From an uncultured Eubacteriales bacterium (lineage in GTDB: Bacteria; Bacillota; Clostridia; Oscillospirales; CAG-382), in the NCBI GenBank assembly GCA_934446675.1, contig CAKSEL010000003.1, forward strand, positions 172,533 through 236,532: a stretch of DNA of 64,000 bases. The letters run 5' to 3'. The first letter of the stretch is position 1; the number at the start of each line of letters is the position of its first letter. The notes beneath the pieces are model-generated. The model did not search any database. It was not told where the DNA came from and saw only the letters and a program-made list of their open reading frames with translations. Positions 18,140 through 27,256 of the stretch are shown one piece after another. Both the position numbers and the translations under genes were made by a program.

Positions 18140-18997
18140 ATGGTAAACGCAATTTCTTTTCCGGGACTCGGAATATCCGCGTTTGAAATAAACCGCGTTG
18201 CTTTTCATGCAGGCCCTTTTACGGTTTACTGGTACGGCGTAATAATATGCGTGGGTATACTTCTCGGACTTTCCTATATGTATTTTCGCTTAAAGGGTTA
18301 CGGAATGACGGGCGATGACCTTACGGATATTGCTCTTGTCACGGTTCCGTGCGCGATTGTCGGCGCGAGAGTGTACTATGTTCTGACAAGTCTCGATGAA
18401 TTTTCCTCGTTTTACGATATGATAGCCATATGGAACGGAGGAATAGCGATATACGGCGCGGTTATTGCCGGCGCGCTTGCGATTTACTTTGTAAGCCGTG
18501 CCAAAAAGCTGCCCGTGCTTAAAGTTTTCGACAGTGCGGCGCCTGCGGTCATGCTCGGACAGATAATAGGACGCTGGGGAAATTTTGTAAATGCGGAAGC
18601 TTTCGGCGGCGCGGAAAAGTACGAGTTTTTCGGCAGAGTCTTTGACATTTCGCACTTTTCGCAGGTCAATATTTTCCGCATGGAGATAAACGGAGCTACG
18701 GTTCACCCGACTTTTCTCTATGAATCGGTCTGGAACCTGCTCGGTTTTGTACTTATAAACGTATTTTATAAGAAAAAGAGCTTTGATGGGGAAATACTGC
18801 TTTGGTATCTGACATGGTACGGTTTCGGAAGATGCTTTATAGAGGGTTTCAGAACCGACAGCCTGTTTGTCGGAGGTATAAGAATTTCTCAGCTTGTAGG
18901 ACTTTTGTGTTTTGTGTTCGGACTTGCATTGACGCTGTTTTTTGCGTTCAGGGCGGGAAAGAACAAAGCGCCTCTTGACGGAGGTGCCGAAAAGTGA
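18140..18997 (+). CDS. lgt: Prolipoprotein diacylglyceryl transferase Lgt
   Basis: A 285-residue integral membrane enzyme that moves diacylglycerol from phosphatidylglycerol to the lipobox cysteine of prolipoproteins, the first step of lipoprotein maturation. The Lgt signature GRWGNFVNAEAFGG is at 144-157, with the essential arginine at 145. About seven membrane segments are visible, and the length matches the family. GAGAGGAAG lies ahead of the ATG. The stop overlaps mreC in a GTGA junction. MetQ in this window is one of its expected substrates. Confidence 0.95.
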   Translation: MVNAISFPGLGISAFEINRVAFHAGPFTVYWYGVIICVGILLGLSYMYFRLKGYGMTGDDLTDIALVTVPCAIVGARVYYVLTSLDEFSSFYDMIAIWNGGIAIYGAVIAGALAIYFVSRAKKLPVLKVFDSAAPAVMLGQIIGRWGNFVNAEAFGGAEKYEFFGRVFDISHFSQVNIFRMEINGATVHPTFLYESVWNLLGFVLINVFYKKKSFDGEILLWYLTWYGFGRCFIEGFRTDSLFVGGIRISQLVGLLCFVFGLALTLFFAFRAGKNKAPLDGGAEK

Positions 18998-19839
18998 AGG
19001 TCGTATATAAAAAAAGACAGATCTTCTATCCCGTCTGCTTTGTGATTGCGGTAATAATGAGCGCGGTGTGCCTGAAGGTCTGGAACGGCAGGGCGAATAT
19101 AGTTTCAAAAGCCGTAAATTTCGCCGTAAGTCCTTTGCAGTCGGTTTCCGACAGTATCTGCGACGGCATTTCCGGAATTGGCGGATATTTCAGAAATCAG
19201 AAAAAGCTGCTTGAAGAGAATGAGAGCCTGAAAAAAGAAAACGCGGAGCTTAAAAAGCTTGAGAGCAGAAATATGCTGCTCAAAAATCAGAACGATAATC
19301 TGTACGGCTATCTCGGACTTAAACGCGAGAGAACCGATTTTGAACTTGTAAACGCGCAGATAATCGCACGTACAAGCTCGAACTACACCTCGTCCTTTGT
19401 CATAGATAAAGGCACGTTTCACGGCGTGAAAGAGGATATGCCCATAATAGATTCCGACGGAAATCTTCTCGGCGTGACCGTAAGCGCCGACGCAACAAGC
19501 ACAAAATGCCTGTCCGTGCTGTCGTATGATGTAAACGTCGGGGTATACGACGAGAGAACCGGAAATACCGGCGTAATGTCGGGCGATTTCGACGCATTTT
19601 CTTCGGGAAAGTGTATGATAAAGGGACTTGTTTCGCAGACGGACATAAAAGAGGGCGACGGAATACTTACCTCGGGACTCGGCGACGTCTATCCGAGGGG
19701 GCTTACCGTCGGAAAAGTCGAAAGTATAATACCGGATATGAACAGCTATACGCTGAGCGCTGTCGTAGTTCCCGAATCCACCCAGCTCGAAGCCGACGAT
19801 ATTATGGTCATAACCGGCTTTGAACGGGTCTATGAATGA
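18994..19839 (+). CDS. mreC: Rod shape-determining protein MreC
   Basis: A 281-residue MreC. An N-terminal membrane helix (about 9-27) is followed by a coiled coil at about 58-95 and the extracytoplasmic beta-barrel domain with the family stretch SSNYTSSFVIDKG. MreC links cytoskeletal MreB to the elongation machinery for the lateral wall. It starts at GTG inside the lgt stop, preceded by GGAGGTG. MreB and MreD are not adjacent, which is unusual because they commonly form one operon; here the partner gene is comEC. Confidence 0.9.
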   Translation: MKVVYKKRQIFYPVCFVIAVIMSAVCLKVWNGRANIVSKAVNFAVSPLQSVSDSICDGISGIGGYFRNQKKLLEENESLKKENAELKKLESRNMLLKNQNDNLYGYLGLKRERTDFELVNAQIIARTSSNYTSSFVIDKGTFHGVKEDMPIIDSDGNLLGVTVSADATSTKCLSVLSYDVNVGVYDERTGNTGVMSGDFDAFSSGKCMIKGLVSQTDIKEGDGILTSGLGDVYPRGLTVGKVESIIPDMNSYTLSAVVVPESTQLEADDIMVITGFERVYE

Positions 19840-22042
19840 CGTCGGGCATTATAAAAGACCGATTGCGGCGTCGGGACTTGTATTCATAGTTTTAAACCTT
19901 GCGGTACTTAAAAATCCCGATAAGTTTGTTTACATATGTGTTTTTGCCGCGGTTTTTGCACTTTTGTGCATCGCTTTTCTTTGCATACGTCGGGAAAACA
20001 CTGCTTTTTGCGTTTTTCTCTGCGCGGCGGCTCTGCTCGGAACGGTCATACCGTATTTTTCGTATAGCGTCAAAGAAAATGGCGCGCTTGATTTTGTAAA
20101 AGAGTACGGCGGTGCCGAACATGAGTTTTACGGCAAGGTGCTGTCCTTCTCGGGAAACAACTCTTACAGCTCGTTTGACGTAACGCTGCTTTCTGCCGAC
20201 GGAAAAGATATAAGCGGAAAATTTAAGGCGGATATTTATTGTTACAGCACGGACTTTGCGGATAAGGGCGATATTATTGTCTTTTCGGGAACGCCGAAAA
20301 GCGTGTACGGTATTGATAACGGCGTTTTTGACAGCACGTCGTATATGCGCTCAAAGAATATTTTTATACAGATACCGAACGTAAAAATAAAGAGCGCGGA
20401 GAAAAGCGCGGAGAAAGATGTTTTTCAAAAGATAAGAAATTATATAAATGAAATATATTACGGTTCGCTGACAAAGAAGTTCGGATATGACGTACCCGAA
20501 ACCGCGTCGGCGCTTATCACGGGCGAACGGTCGGGGCTTGATCCGGATATAAAGAAAGATTTTCGCAGAAGCGGACTTTCCCATGTGCTGTGCATTTCAG
20601 GTATGCACCTTGCGATAATACTCGGACTGTTCGCAGGTATTTTCAAAAGACTTACGGTACATAAAAATATCGGCATATTTCTGCTGTTCTGCATATGCGT
20701 TTTCTATATACTGCTGACCGGCGTTCAGATTTCGGTGCTCAGAGCCGGGATCATGGCGATGTGTTCGTATTCGGCAATGCTTGCAAACAAGAAGTCGGAC
20801 GGAATAAACGCGCTTTTTCTTGCGGCGGCAATAATATGCGTCTGCGATCCGTATGCCGTGCTCGGCGTCGGCGCACAGCTTTCGTTTGTATCGACGTTCG
20901 GAATTATCGTATGCTCGGAGCTTTTCTCACATAAAAGCGGTTTTTCATATGCCGTTCTCTCGGCTCTTGCGGCAAATACCGCGGCAGCTGCGTTTTCCTT
21001 TCCGATTACGGCGCTGTCGTTCGGAGAGATGTCGGTGTGGTCGTTTGTTTCGTCGCTTGCGGTGTCTCCGCTGTGCGAATGTGCGCTTACTTCGCTTGTT
21101 TTGCTTGCGCTTTTAAATCCGCTTTCCACTTTACCAGTGTTTTCGGCGCTGCACGGCTTTGTCGGCGATATATGCATATTTTTTGTGCGTGCAATGCTTG
21201 ATTCCGCACACTTTTTCACAGGCTTTAAATATTCGCTCATAGCTTTTCCGTTTTGCAAAGCTCTGCTTTATATTCCGATCCTGTGCCTTGCGCTGTGCGC
21301 GCTTGCCGCGGCGTTTTCAGATATGCGGACGGTAAAGAGAATTTTCGCGTTTGAGATAACTTTTTGCATTGTTATGTCAGCCGCGTCTTTTGCGTATAGT
21401 GTTATCTCGGACGGAAATACCGAGGTCTGGTACTACCGTAAGAATGCGTCGGACACGCAGATTTCGGTAAAGCTCGCAAGGAGCGCAGCCGTCATTTTCA
21501 ATGCCGACAGCAATCTGTGTACCGACCCCGACGACGCGCATTTTGACGCGTACAGCGGAAATAACTATATTTTTGTAATTCCGTCGGAAAATACCGACGC
21601 AAAAATCCTCTCGCATAATATACAAAGCTTTTCCGAAAGATTCGGCGTAAAGGGTGTGTATATAGCAGAGTTTTCTGGCGCGGACGAACTTTCGGACAGG
21701 CTGTCGGAGTGCGGCACAAATGTTTCGGGTATTTGCCGCGGACTGTTTTCCGGAAACGTAAAAGTGCAGTGCACGCAAAAAGCAGACGGCGGATATATTA
21801 TCGACGTGCTTGACGGAAACAAAAAATTCCGTGCAGTAATTTCCGAGGGCTATGACGCAAACGATTTTGCCGGAACGTATTATTCCTCGGCATATTTCTG
21901 CTCCGATTCTTCAAATGCTTTTGATGTGCAGAGCGACACGGTTCCCGACAGCGGCACGTTTTTCACAAGGCTCAAAAAGGGAGCGGAACCTAATACGGGC
22001 GTGCAGAACACCTACGGAAAGAAGAGCGTAAGATTGTATTAA
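19832..22042 (+). CDS. comEC: ComEC/Rec2-type DNA uptake channel with degenerate C-terminal domain
   Basis: A 736-residue membrane protein from ATG 19832, overlapping the mreC stop. An N-terminal DUF4131-like region is followed by the Competence domain, whose signature LSHVLCISGMHLAIILGL lies near residue 250, then a series of membrane helices to about residue 530. ComEC imports single-stranded DNA during transformation. The C-terminal 200 residues sit where a metallo-beta-lactamase nuclease domain normally lies, but I find no HxHxDH metal motif. Nuclease activity is therefore doubtful. The neighbour holA directly downstream is a common arrangement. Confidence 0.85.
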   Translation: MNDVGHYKRPIAASGLVFIVLNLAVLKNPDKFVYICVFAAVFALLCIAFLCIRRENTAFCVFLCAAALLGTVIPYFSYSVKENGALDFVKEYGGAEHEFYGKVLSFSGNNSYSSFDVTLLSADGKDISGKFKADIYCYSTDFADKGDIIVFSGTPKSVYGIDNGVFDSTSYMRSKNIFIQIPNVKIKSAEKSAEKDVFQKIRNYINEIYYGSLTKKFGYDVPETASALITGERSGLDPDIKKDFRRSGLSHVLCISGMHLAIILGLFAGIFKRLTVHKNIGIFLLFCICVFYILLTGVQISVLRAGIMAMCSYSAMLANKKSDGINALFLAAAIICVCDPYAVLGVGAQLSFVSTFGIIVCSELFSHKSGFSYAVLSALAANTAAAAFSFPITALSFGEMSVWSFVSSLAVSPLCECALTSLVLLALLNPLSTLPVFSALHGFVGDICIFFVRAMLDSAHFFTGFKYSLIAFPFCKALLYIPILCLALCALAAAFSDMRTVKRIFAFEITFCIVMSAASFAYSVISDGNTEVWYYRKNASDTQISVKLARSAAVIFNADSNLCTDPDDAHFDAYSGNNYIFVIPSENTDAKILSHNIQSFSERFGVKGVYIAEFSGADELSDRLSECGTNVSGICRGLFSGNVKVQCTQKADGGYIIDVLDGNKKFRAVISEGYDANDFAGTYYSSAYFCSDSSNAFDVQSDTVPDSGTFFTRLKKGAEPNTGVQNTYGKKSVRLY

Positions 22043-22063
22043 ACAAAAAAGGAGGCGGCAGTC

Positions 22064-23206
22064 ATGGCAAAAGCACCGTACAGAGAAAAACCGGCGGATA
22101 TTCATGCCGGAAACGTCGCTTTGCTCAAAGACAGAATAAAGAATAAAAATCTCGCCGGGACATATGTGTTTTACGGCGATGAGGAATATACAAAAAATCA
22201 TTATTATTCTCTAATGGGCGGCGAGGCAGGCAACAGAATGCTGAATGTAAAGACGGTGTATGAGGGAGAGTTTGAGCTTTCGGATTTTATGGAATCCTAC
22301 GACACTGACGCCGCCGAAACCACGGATATGTTCAGCATGGAAGAAAATACGCAGGACAGCGAAGAGCAAAACGGAGGATTTCGCGTAATAAGGCTGGTAA
22401 AGCCCGATCTTTCGTCGCTTTCAAAGGCCGACGCAGACTTTCTTGCCGACGCTCTTTCGGACAGCGAAAATAAAAACGCCGTTGTTTTCTGGTTTTATTC
22501 GGGAGATGAGCCGGATCTGTCAAAAGGCGTGTATAAACGCATATGCGAAAACGCGCTGGTGGTGAATTTTAAGCGCGAGCCTGTCGGAAGCGCCGTTCTT
22601 ATAACGTGGATACTGCGGCACTTTTCGAGAGCAAAGCTCAATGTCGAAAGAAGCGTTGCGGTATATCTGTGCAGCACCGTCGGAAACGACATGACCATGC
22701 TGAAAAACGAAATAGACAAGTGTATAGACTGGCTTTACTACAATAAACGCGACACTCTTACCAACGCCGACATAGATTTTATATGCATAAAGAGCGCCGA
22801 GGCGCAGATATTCGACGTTTCAAATTTTGCTTTCCGCGGCAATTTCATAAAGGCAGCCGGCGCGCTCTCGGTGCTGCGTTCAAAGAATCATGATCCGTTT
22901 TCCGTCTTTGCAACGCTGTCAAATAAGGCGTCCGAGCTTGAAATGATAGAGCTTTGCGGCAAAAACGCGGTAAATCCTGCGGAAATGTCAAAAAAAACCG
23001 GCATACATGAGTACGCCGTAAAGATGGATATGGAAATTTTAAGGCTGAGAGAATTTTCGGGCACAAACCTTTCAGACAGCTTTGCAAAAAGGTGCGTAAA
23101 GCTCTGTTCGGAATATGAGGATAAGCTAAAAACGTCGGGTGCGGACGGATATACCGTGCTTACCGAGCTTGCATGCAGAATTGCCTTTGCCGGGCGCGCG
23201 GATTAA
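22064..23206 (+). CDS. holA: DNA polymerase III delta subunit HolA
   Basis: A 380-residue clamp-loader delta subunit, which opens the sliding clamp during DNA replication. The N-terminal stretch containing YVFYGDEEYTKNHYYSLM matches the family's degenerate nucleotide-binding fold. The region VYLCSTVGNDMTMLKNEIDKC is the typical helix preceding the collar domain, near residue 205. An acidic insertion at about 85-105 is longer than usual. It follows comEC by 21 nt with AAAGGAGG. It ends 15 nt before the convergent comF. Confidence 0.9.
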   Translation: MAKAPYREKPADIHAGNVALLKDRIKNKNLAGTYVFYGDEEYTKNHYYSLMGGEAGNRMLNVKTVYEGEFELSDFMESYDTDAAETTDMFSMEENTQDSEEQNGGFRVIRLVKPDLSSLSKADADFLADALSDSENKNAVVFWFYSGDEPDLSKGVYKRICENALVVNFKREPVGSAVLITWILRHFSRAKLNVERSVAVYLCSTVGNDMTMLKNEIDKCIDWLYYNKRDTLTNADIDFICIKSAEAQIFDVSNFAFRGNFIKAAGALSVLRSKNHDPFSVFATLSNKASELEMIELCGKNAVNPAEMSKKTGIHEYAVKMDMEILRLREFSGTNLSDSFAKRCVKLCSEYEDKLKTSGADGYTVLTELACRIAFAGRAD

Positions 23207-23221
23207 AAAACGGATTGTCAT

Positions 23222-23869
23222 TTATGACTTTTTCGCCGCGGCTATAAATATGCCCGTAACGCGCGCATCCGGATTGGCGCAAAAAAGCGCATCGGCACAC
23301 GAAATAAAGGTGCTTGCGGACGTTATAACATCATCTAAAATGAGGATTTCCTTTGCGGAATCCTTTTTTGACGCCGTAATTTTGCCTTTCAGATTTTTTC
23401 TGCGCTCGTCAAAGTCGAGTTCTTTCTGTTCTTTTGTAAATCCACGCCTTGAAAGCAGTTTTGCGTAATCTATGTACGCAACCGACTTTGCAAGCTGTTT
23501 TGAAACAAGCTTCATGTGGTCTGCGCCGTAAATTCTTGCGTTTTTCTTTCCTCTCGGCGCAAAGCACACCGTGTATGCGTTTTTTGGCAGAACCGGAATG
23601 AGATTTTCCGCAAGGTCACGTGCCGCAAACCTTACAAGCTCTTTTGTCGGACTTCTTTTCAGTGCAAACAAATATTTTTTCACCGTCGGATTGTCATACG
23701 GATAAAGGCTGTACGCGTTGTATGTGCGCATATCTCCCCGTACCGCGGCTGCCGACGGATTTTTTGCCTTTGCGAGAGATGCGCGGCATACCGGACACAC
23801 GTCAAACCCGGTTTGCTTTCTTTTACAAACGGGGCATCTGTTTACAAAGAGAAACTCCGAGAGAACCAT
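23222..23869 (-). CDS. comF: ComF-family phosphoribosyltransferase-like protein
   Basis: A 215-residue protein with two CPVC zinc-finger pairs (12-15 and 25-28), followed by a type I phosphoribosyltransferase fold. The PRPP-loop stretch ILILDDVITSAST lies at about 175-187. ComF family proteins support natural transformation at the cytoplasmic face, coupling uptake to DNA processing. Together with comEC nearby this hints at competence, but a complete set is not in the window. It lies 6 nt after lexA on the same strand, so both probably share the LexA-controlled promoter. Confidence 0.85.
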   Translation of the reverse strand: MVLSEFLFVNRCPVCKRKQTGFDVCPVCRASLAKAKNPSAAAVRGDMRTYNAYSLYPYDNPTVKKYLFALKRSPTKELVRFAARDLAENLIPVLPKNAYTVCFAPRGKKNARIYGADHMKLVSKQLAKSVAYIDYAKLLSRRGFTKEQKELDFDERRKNLKGKITASKKDSAKEILILDDVITSASTFISCADALFCANPDARVTGIFIAAAKKS

Positions 23870-23875
23870 AGCGTT

Positions 23876-24490
23876 TTAATAATATCTTATGTCGGCAACG
23901 ACCTTGCCGAGAACCGAAACCTCGTCTGCGTATATCGGCTGCATTTCGCTGTTTTCGGGCTGAAGCCTGTATCTGCCGTTTTCCTTGAAGAAACGCTTGA
24001 CGGTTGCCTCGTCGTCTATCATTGCTACGACTATTTCGCCGTTGTCCGCGTATTCGCGCTTTTCGACTACAACTATGTCGCCGTTGAGTATACCTATGTC
24101 TTTCATGCTGTCGCCTTTTACGTGCAGTGCAAACAGAAGATCCGGCTGATATTTCTTTTCGGAGGAAAAGCCTATGTATCCGTCAAAGTTCTGAGCCGTA
24201 AGTATAGGCGTTCCTGCCGCAACCTGACCTATTACAGGCACGTTGTAGCTGTTGCCCTCCGACTTTTTGATCTCCTCGTTCTCGGCAAGTATCATGGTTC
24301 TGCTCTTGCCGTTTTCGCGGTTTATAAGTCCCTTTGACGCAAGGCGCTCGACGTACATATGCGCGGTTGACGTCGATTTTATGTTGAGATCCGCACATAT
24401 TTCCCTTACCGACGGAGCATATCCCTGCGACGCGATCTTTTCTTTAAGGTAGTCGTAGACGCGCTGTTCCTTTGGTTTTAACTGTATCAT
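23876..24490 (-). CDS. lexA: SOS repressor LexA
   Basis: A 204-residue LexA. The winged-helix DNA-binding domain occupies 1-70. The self-cleavage site is A92-G93, and the catalytic dyad is S128 (GDSM) and K165 (EATVKRF). RecA filaments stimulate cleavage on DNA damage, releasing SOS genes. GAGGT precedes the ATG. The promoter carries a matching operator, so autoregulation is expected, and comF downstream would be induced together with it. Confidence 0.96.
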   Translation of the reverse strand: MIQLKPKEQRVYDYLKEKIASQGYAPSVREICADLNIKSTSTAHMYVERLASKGLINRENGKSRTMILAENEEIKKSEGNSYNVPVIGQVAAGTPILTAQNFDGYIGFSSEKKYQPDLLFALHVKGDSMKDIGILNGDIVVVEKREYADNGEIVVAMIDDEATVKRFFKENGRYRLQPENSEMQPIYADEVSVLGKVVADIRYY

Positions 24491-24530
24491 GTTTTTTACC
24501 TCGTGAGATTGGTATAATTGTCTGTTTTTA

Positions 24531-24544
24531 AGAACATATGTATG
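24531..24544. promoter_or_regulatory. LexA operator (SOS box) of lexA
   Basis: AGAACATATGTATG differs at two positions from the Gram-positive CGAACATATGTTTG type of box. It overlaps the first transcribed bases of lexA, a position suited to repression. Confidence 0.75.
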
Positions 24545-24559
24545 CTCTTATTTAATTGT

Positions 24560-24588
24560 ATTATAGCAGACGTGTCGAAAAATGTCAA
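24560..24588 (-). promoter_or_regulatory. Consensus promoter of lexA-comF
   Basis: Reading the minus strand, TTGACA (24588-24583), a 17-nt spacer and TATAAT (24565-24560) form a perfect sigma-A promoter. The start should fall near 24553, about 62 nt before the lexA ATG. Confidence 0.9.
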
Positions 24589-24663
24589 ACAAAAGTTCTA
24601 AATTTAACATATTGTTAATGTTACGTTTGCTATAAGTACACATAATTTTCGGAAAGGATAAAA

Positions 24664-24719
24664 TAAAAAACTCAAAGTCCTGCGGCGGTTGGAAGGAAAA
24701 TTTACCGCAGAACTCTGAG
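24664..24719 (-). terminator. Intrinsic terminator of the CAP-protein gene
   Basis: On the minus strand a 15-bp arm (24719-24705) pairs with 24685-24671 with few mismatches, and is followed by TTTTTTATTTT. It ends transcription of the gene at 24772-25614. Confidence 0.88.
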
Positions 24720-24771
24720 CCTTATGCTTATATAGAGATGTGTGTGAAATAAATTAAACGGTTAGTGTGAA

Positions 24772-25614
24772 TCAGCCTGCGAAGAACTGAGACCAGTAGA
24801 GAGTCGAGCCGTTAGAGTGGCAGCCCACGCCGATCTTGGTAAAGGACGAATTGAGAATGTTTGCCCTGTGGCCCTCGGAATTCATCCACGCGTTTACAAC
24901 CTCGCTCGGGGACGACTGTCCCATGGCAATGTTCTCGCCTGCCGAAGAATAGGAATATCCTATTTCGTCAAGTGCGGTAAAGCAGCTTGAGCCATTGGGT
25001 CTTGTATGAGAGAAGCTCTGAGCCGTCTCTTTTGCTCTTACGGCGGCGGCGCGGTTAAGCTCCGAATCCATGGTAAGCGATGCAAGACCGTACTTGTTTC
25101 TCTCCTTGTTGACAAGATCAACTACCTGCTTTACGTATGCGTAGTTTTCAACGTTTCCCGAATCCGCGCCGTTATCGGTGCTGCCGTTTCCGGAGTTGTC
25201 CGGAGTTTCCGGAACATCGGGAGTTTCGGGTGTGCCGGGTGTTTCAGGTTCGTCGGGCGTATCGGGAGTGTCCGGAGTTTCCGGCTTGTCGGAGCTGTCA
25301 GGAGTGTCTGACGGAGTGCAGGAGCCTGAGAAAATATTGTCGGAAAGACCGTATTTTTCCTTGAGCCAGTTTTCAAGCACCGATATGTTCTGTCCGGTTA
25401 TTTCAACCTTTTTGCCGGAGAATATGTCCGAGATAAGGTCGCCGGAAATTTCCGTGCAGGTCAGATCCCCGCATTTTTCCGCGAGATCTTCAAGAACCTC
25501 ACAGTTTTGATTTTTCACACAGTCGGAGATGTCGTCGTTTGCGCACGCCGCATATGCACTTACAGGAAGCGCTGCCAGCAATGCCGCAAAAATGATAGCG
25601 ATTTGCTTTTTCAT
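24772..25614 (-). CDS. Secreted CAP/SCP-domain protein with Pro-rich linker
   Basis: From the ATG at 25614 (site AAGGGGGA) the protein has 280 residues; a longer frame upstream includes the promoter and is unlikely. A signal peptide (1-22) is followed by a roughly 70-residue domain with four Cys. Then comes a low-complexity linker of repeated Thr-Pro-Asp and Pro-Glu-Thr units (about 110-155), and finally the CAP domain (about 165-280) with its HxxxxN and SEGHRANILN motifs. Bacterial CAP proteins occur on cell surfaces and spores; their biochemical role is largely unsettled. There is no sortase signal or lipobox. Confidence 0.85.
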   Translation of the reverse strand: MKKQIAIIFAALLAALPVSAYAACANDDISDCVKNQNCEVLEDLAEKCGDLTCTEISGDLISDIFSGKKVEITGQNISVLENWLKEKYGLSDNIFSGSCTPSDTPDSSDKPETPDTPDTPDEPETPGTPETPDVPETPDNSGNGSTDNGADSGNVENYAYVKQVVDLVNKERNKYGLASLTMDSELNRAAAVRAKETAQSFSHTRPNGSSCFTALDEIGYSYSSAGENIAMGQSSPSEVVNAWMNSEGHRANILNSSFTKIGVGCHSNGSTLYWSQFFAG

Positions 25615-25638
25615 AATTATTTCCCCCTTCCGGAAATA

Positions 25639-25667
25639 ATTGTACCTCGCCAAACGCTCAATTTCAA
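25639..25667 (-). promoter_or_regulatory. Promoter of the CAP-domain gene
   Basis: On the minus strand TTGAAA (25667-25662), a 17-nt spacer and TACAAT (25644-25639), ending 24 nt before the chosen ATG. Confidence 0.72.
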
Positions 25668-25730
25668 TGCAAAGGATCTTCCATACTTTCCGCATATATG
25701 TATATGTGCCGTTATATGGAAAATAAACAT

Positions 25731-25762
25731 AAAAAAACCGCCCCGAATTATGGAAATCCGGG
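25731..25762 (-). terminator. Intrinsic terminator after the small Cys-rich peptide gene
   Basis: On the minus strand CCCGGATT and AATTCGGG pair (one G-U) around a 5-nt loop, then GCGGTTTTTTT. It lies 73 nt beyond the stop of the 31-residue gene. Confidence 0.78.
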
Positions 25763-25834
25763 ACGTAAACGCATTTTTTTGCAGTTTTTCGTACTGTTTG
25801 CCGTAAATTTACATCGACGGCAAATTAAGGATTA

Positions 25835-25930
25835 TCAGCCGCAGAAGCAGCAGAGGATTATGATAGCTATAAGAATGATAAGCCAGATGTTGTTATCGTC
25901 TGAGAAAACATTGCTCAAGCAGCAGCTCAT
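25835..25930 (-). CDS. 31-residue Cys-rich membrane peptide
   Basis: A 32-codon frame starts at ATG 25930 behind a strong GGAGGA site and ends at TGA 25837-25835. The N terminus has MSCC. A single hydrophobic helix rich in Ile and Leu covers residues 17-27, and the C terminus is CCFCG. Small Clostridia peptides with one helix and a Cys/Gly-rich end are often found in sporulating species, but I cannot name the family. It has its own terminator and is too short for routine gene callers. Confidence 0.6.
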   Translation of the reverse strand: MSCCLSNVFSDDNNIWLIILIAIIILCCFCG

Positions 25931-26099
25931 GTCAGCGTCCTCCTTCCTTCGTAACTGAAAGCCGTCGTTTCTTCGGCTCTCTGCTACATACTATGAAAAA
26001 CGCGGGCTTTGTGTGAATGTCCGGCGCCGCCTTTCTTTTCACAACTTTCGGGATAAATTCATAGAATAGCAGTAAAAAGCTACGAAAGGAATGTATCTT

Positions 26100-27218
26100 A
26101 TGAGCTTTAATCAGTATTTCGGACGCATAAACTCTCCGGACGATAAAGGGCTGCACTGTTTTGCGGCTTCAAATACATATCTCGGATTCAAGAGCTATTT
26201 CGGCGGTATTTTTTCACCCGATGAGCATAACCGTATATATATTTTAAAGGGAGGGCCGGGTGTCGGAAAGAGCACGCTTATGAAACAGGCGGGAAGCCAT
26301 GCGGAAAAGCTCGGACTTACGCCGGTATATTATCATTGTTCGTCAGATCCGTATTCTCTCGACGGTATCGTAATAAAGCAGACCGGGTGCGTAATCCTTG
26401 ACGGAACGGCGCCGCACACAGTCGATCCGAGCGCTGCCGGAGTAAAAGAAATAATAATCAACATGGGAGAATGCTGGGATACGGGCGCGCTGTATAACAG
26501 CGGCAAGGAAATACTTTCACTGATAAAGCAGAAATCCTCTTGCTACTCTGCCGCGTACAAGTTTCTTTCGGCGCAGAAACAGATAAAGGACTGCCTTTGC
26601 GATATTTCGCGTTCGTGCCTGCTTTACGGAAAAGTGTGCGCGGACGTTGACAGAAAGGCGGCAAAGCTGTTCAGAAAATGCCCTCGTCCTTCGGACGTAA
26701 GAGTGCGCATAACGGCGGCAAATTCCTGCGACGGAGATGTAAGGTTCAGAACCTTTGAAAAGCTGTCGGACAGAATATACTTTATAAAGGATCTGAGATA
26801 TACGGGAGAAGTGTATATGAGAATGATGTATAACGCCGCAATCAAAAACGGCATAGAAACGGTTGTGAGCTACGACCCGACGGATCCGGGAGAGATAGAC
26901 GCTCTGTATTTTCCCGGAATTTCCGTCTGCTTTACGCCGTATGACGACGATTACTGTATTGAGCTTGAAAAGCGCGGCATAGGATATTCGGTAGTCAATA
27001 TGCGCCGCTTTACCGATACAAAAGCCTTTTCGCTTAACCGTTCTTATTACCGCTTCGGAGAAAAGTGCGCTTCTCAGATGCACGCACAGGCTCTTTCCTG
27101 TCTTAACGACGCAGGGCTTATTCACCGCAAAATAGAAAAGCTCTACGCGCCGGCGACCGATTATACAAAAGTTTCGGCAATGACGGAGTCGCTTATGCAG
27201 AGAATATTCGATAAATAA
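26100..27218 (+). CDS. P-loop ATPase of unknown role (PRK06851-like)
   Basis: A 372-residue protein starting at ATG 26100; an ATG at 26091 abuts the GAAAGGA site and is too close. Walker A is GGPGVGKST (51-59). A second P-loop-like half may follow, as in the Firmicutes family of duplicated ATPases I associate with PRK06851, recalled rather than searched. There is no membrane segment or DNA-binding motif. The gene stands between oppositely oriented neighbours and appears monocistronic. Confidence 0.65.
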   Translation: MSFNQYFGRINSPDDKGLHCFAASNTYLGFKSYFGGIFSPDEHNRIYILKGGPGVGKSTLMKQAGSHAEKLGLTPVYYHCSSDPYSLDGIVIKQTGCVILDGTAPHTVDPSAAGVKEIIINMGECWDTGALYNSGKEILSLIKQKSSCYSAAYKFLSAQKQIKDCLCDISRSCLLYGKVCADVDRKAAKLFRKCPRPSDVRVRITAANSCDGDVRFRTFEKLSDRIYFIKDLRYTGEVYMRMMYNAAIKNGIETVVSYDPTDPGEIDALYFPGISVCFTPYDDDYCIELEKRGIGYSVVNMRRFTDTKAFSLNRSYYRFGEKCASQMHAQALSCLNDAGLIHRKIEKLYAPATDYTKVSAMTESLMQRIFDK

Positions 27219-27256
27219 ATTTATATTTTTTGCCGCCGGACGCGTGTTTTTGACGT

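Noticed and set aside
23516..24337. Long plus-strand frame of 273 codons
   Set aside because: It lies opposite comF and lexA, both of which have clear family motifs. Its translation is rich in Arg, Cys, Val and Tyr, with no recognisable domain and no ribosome site.
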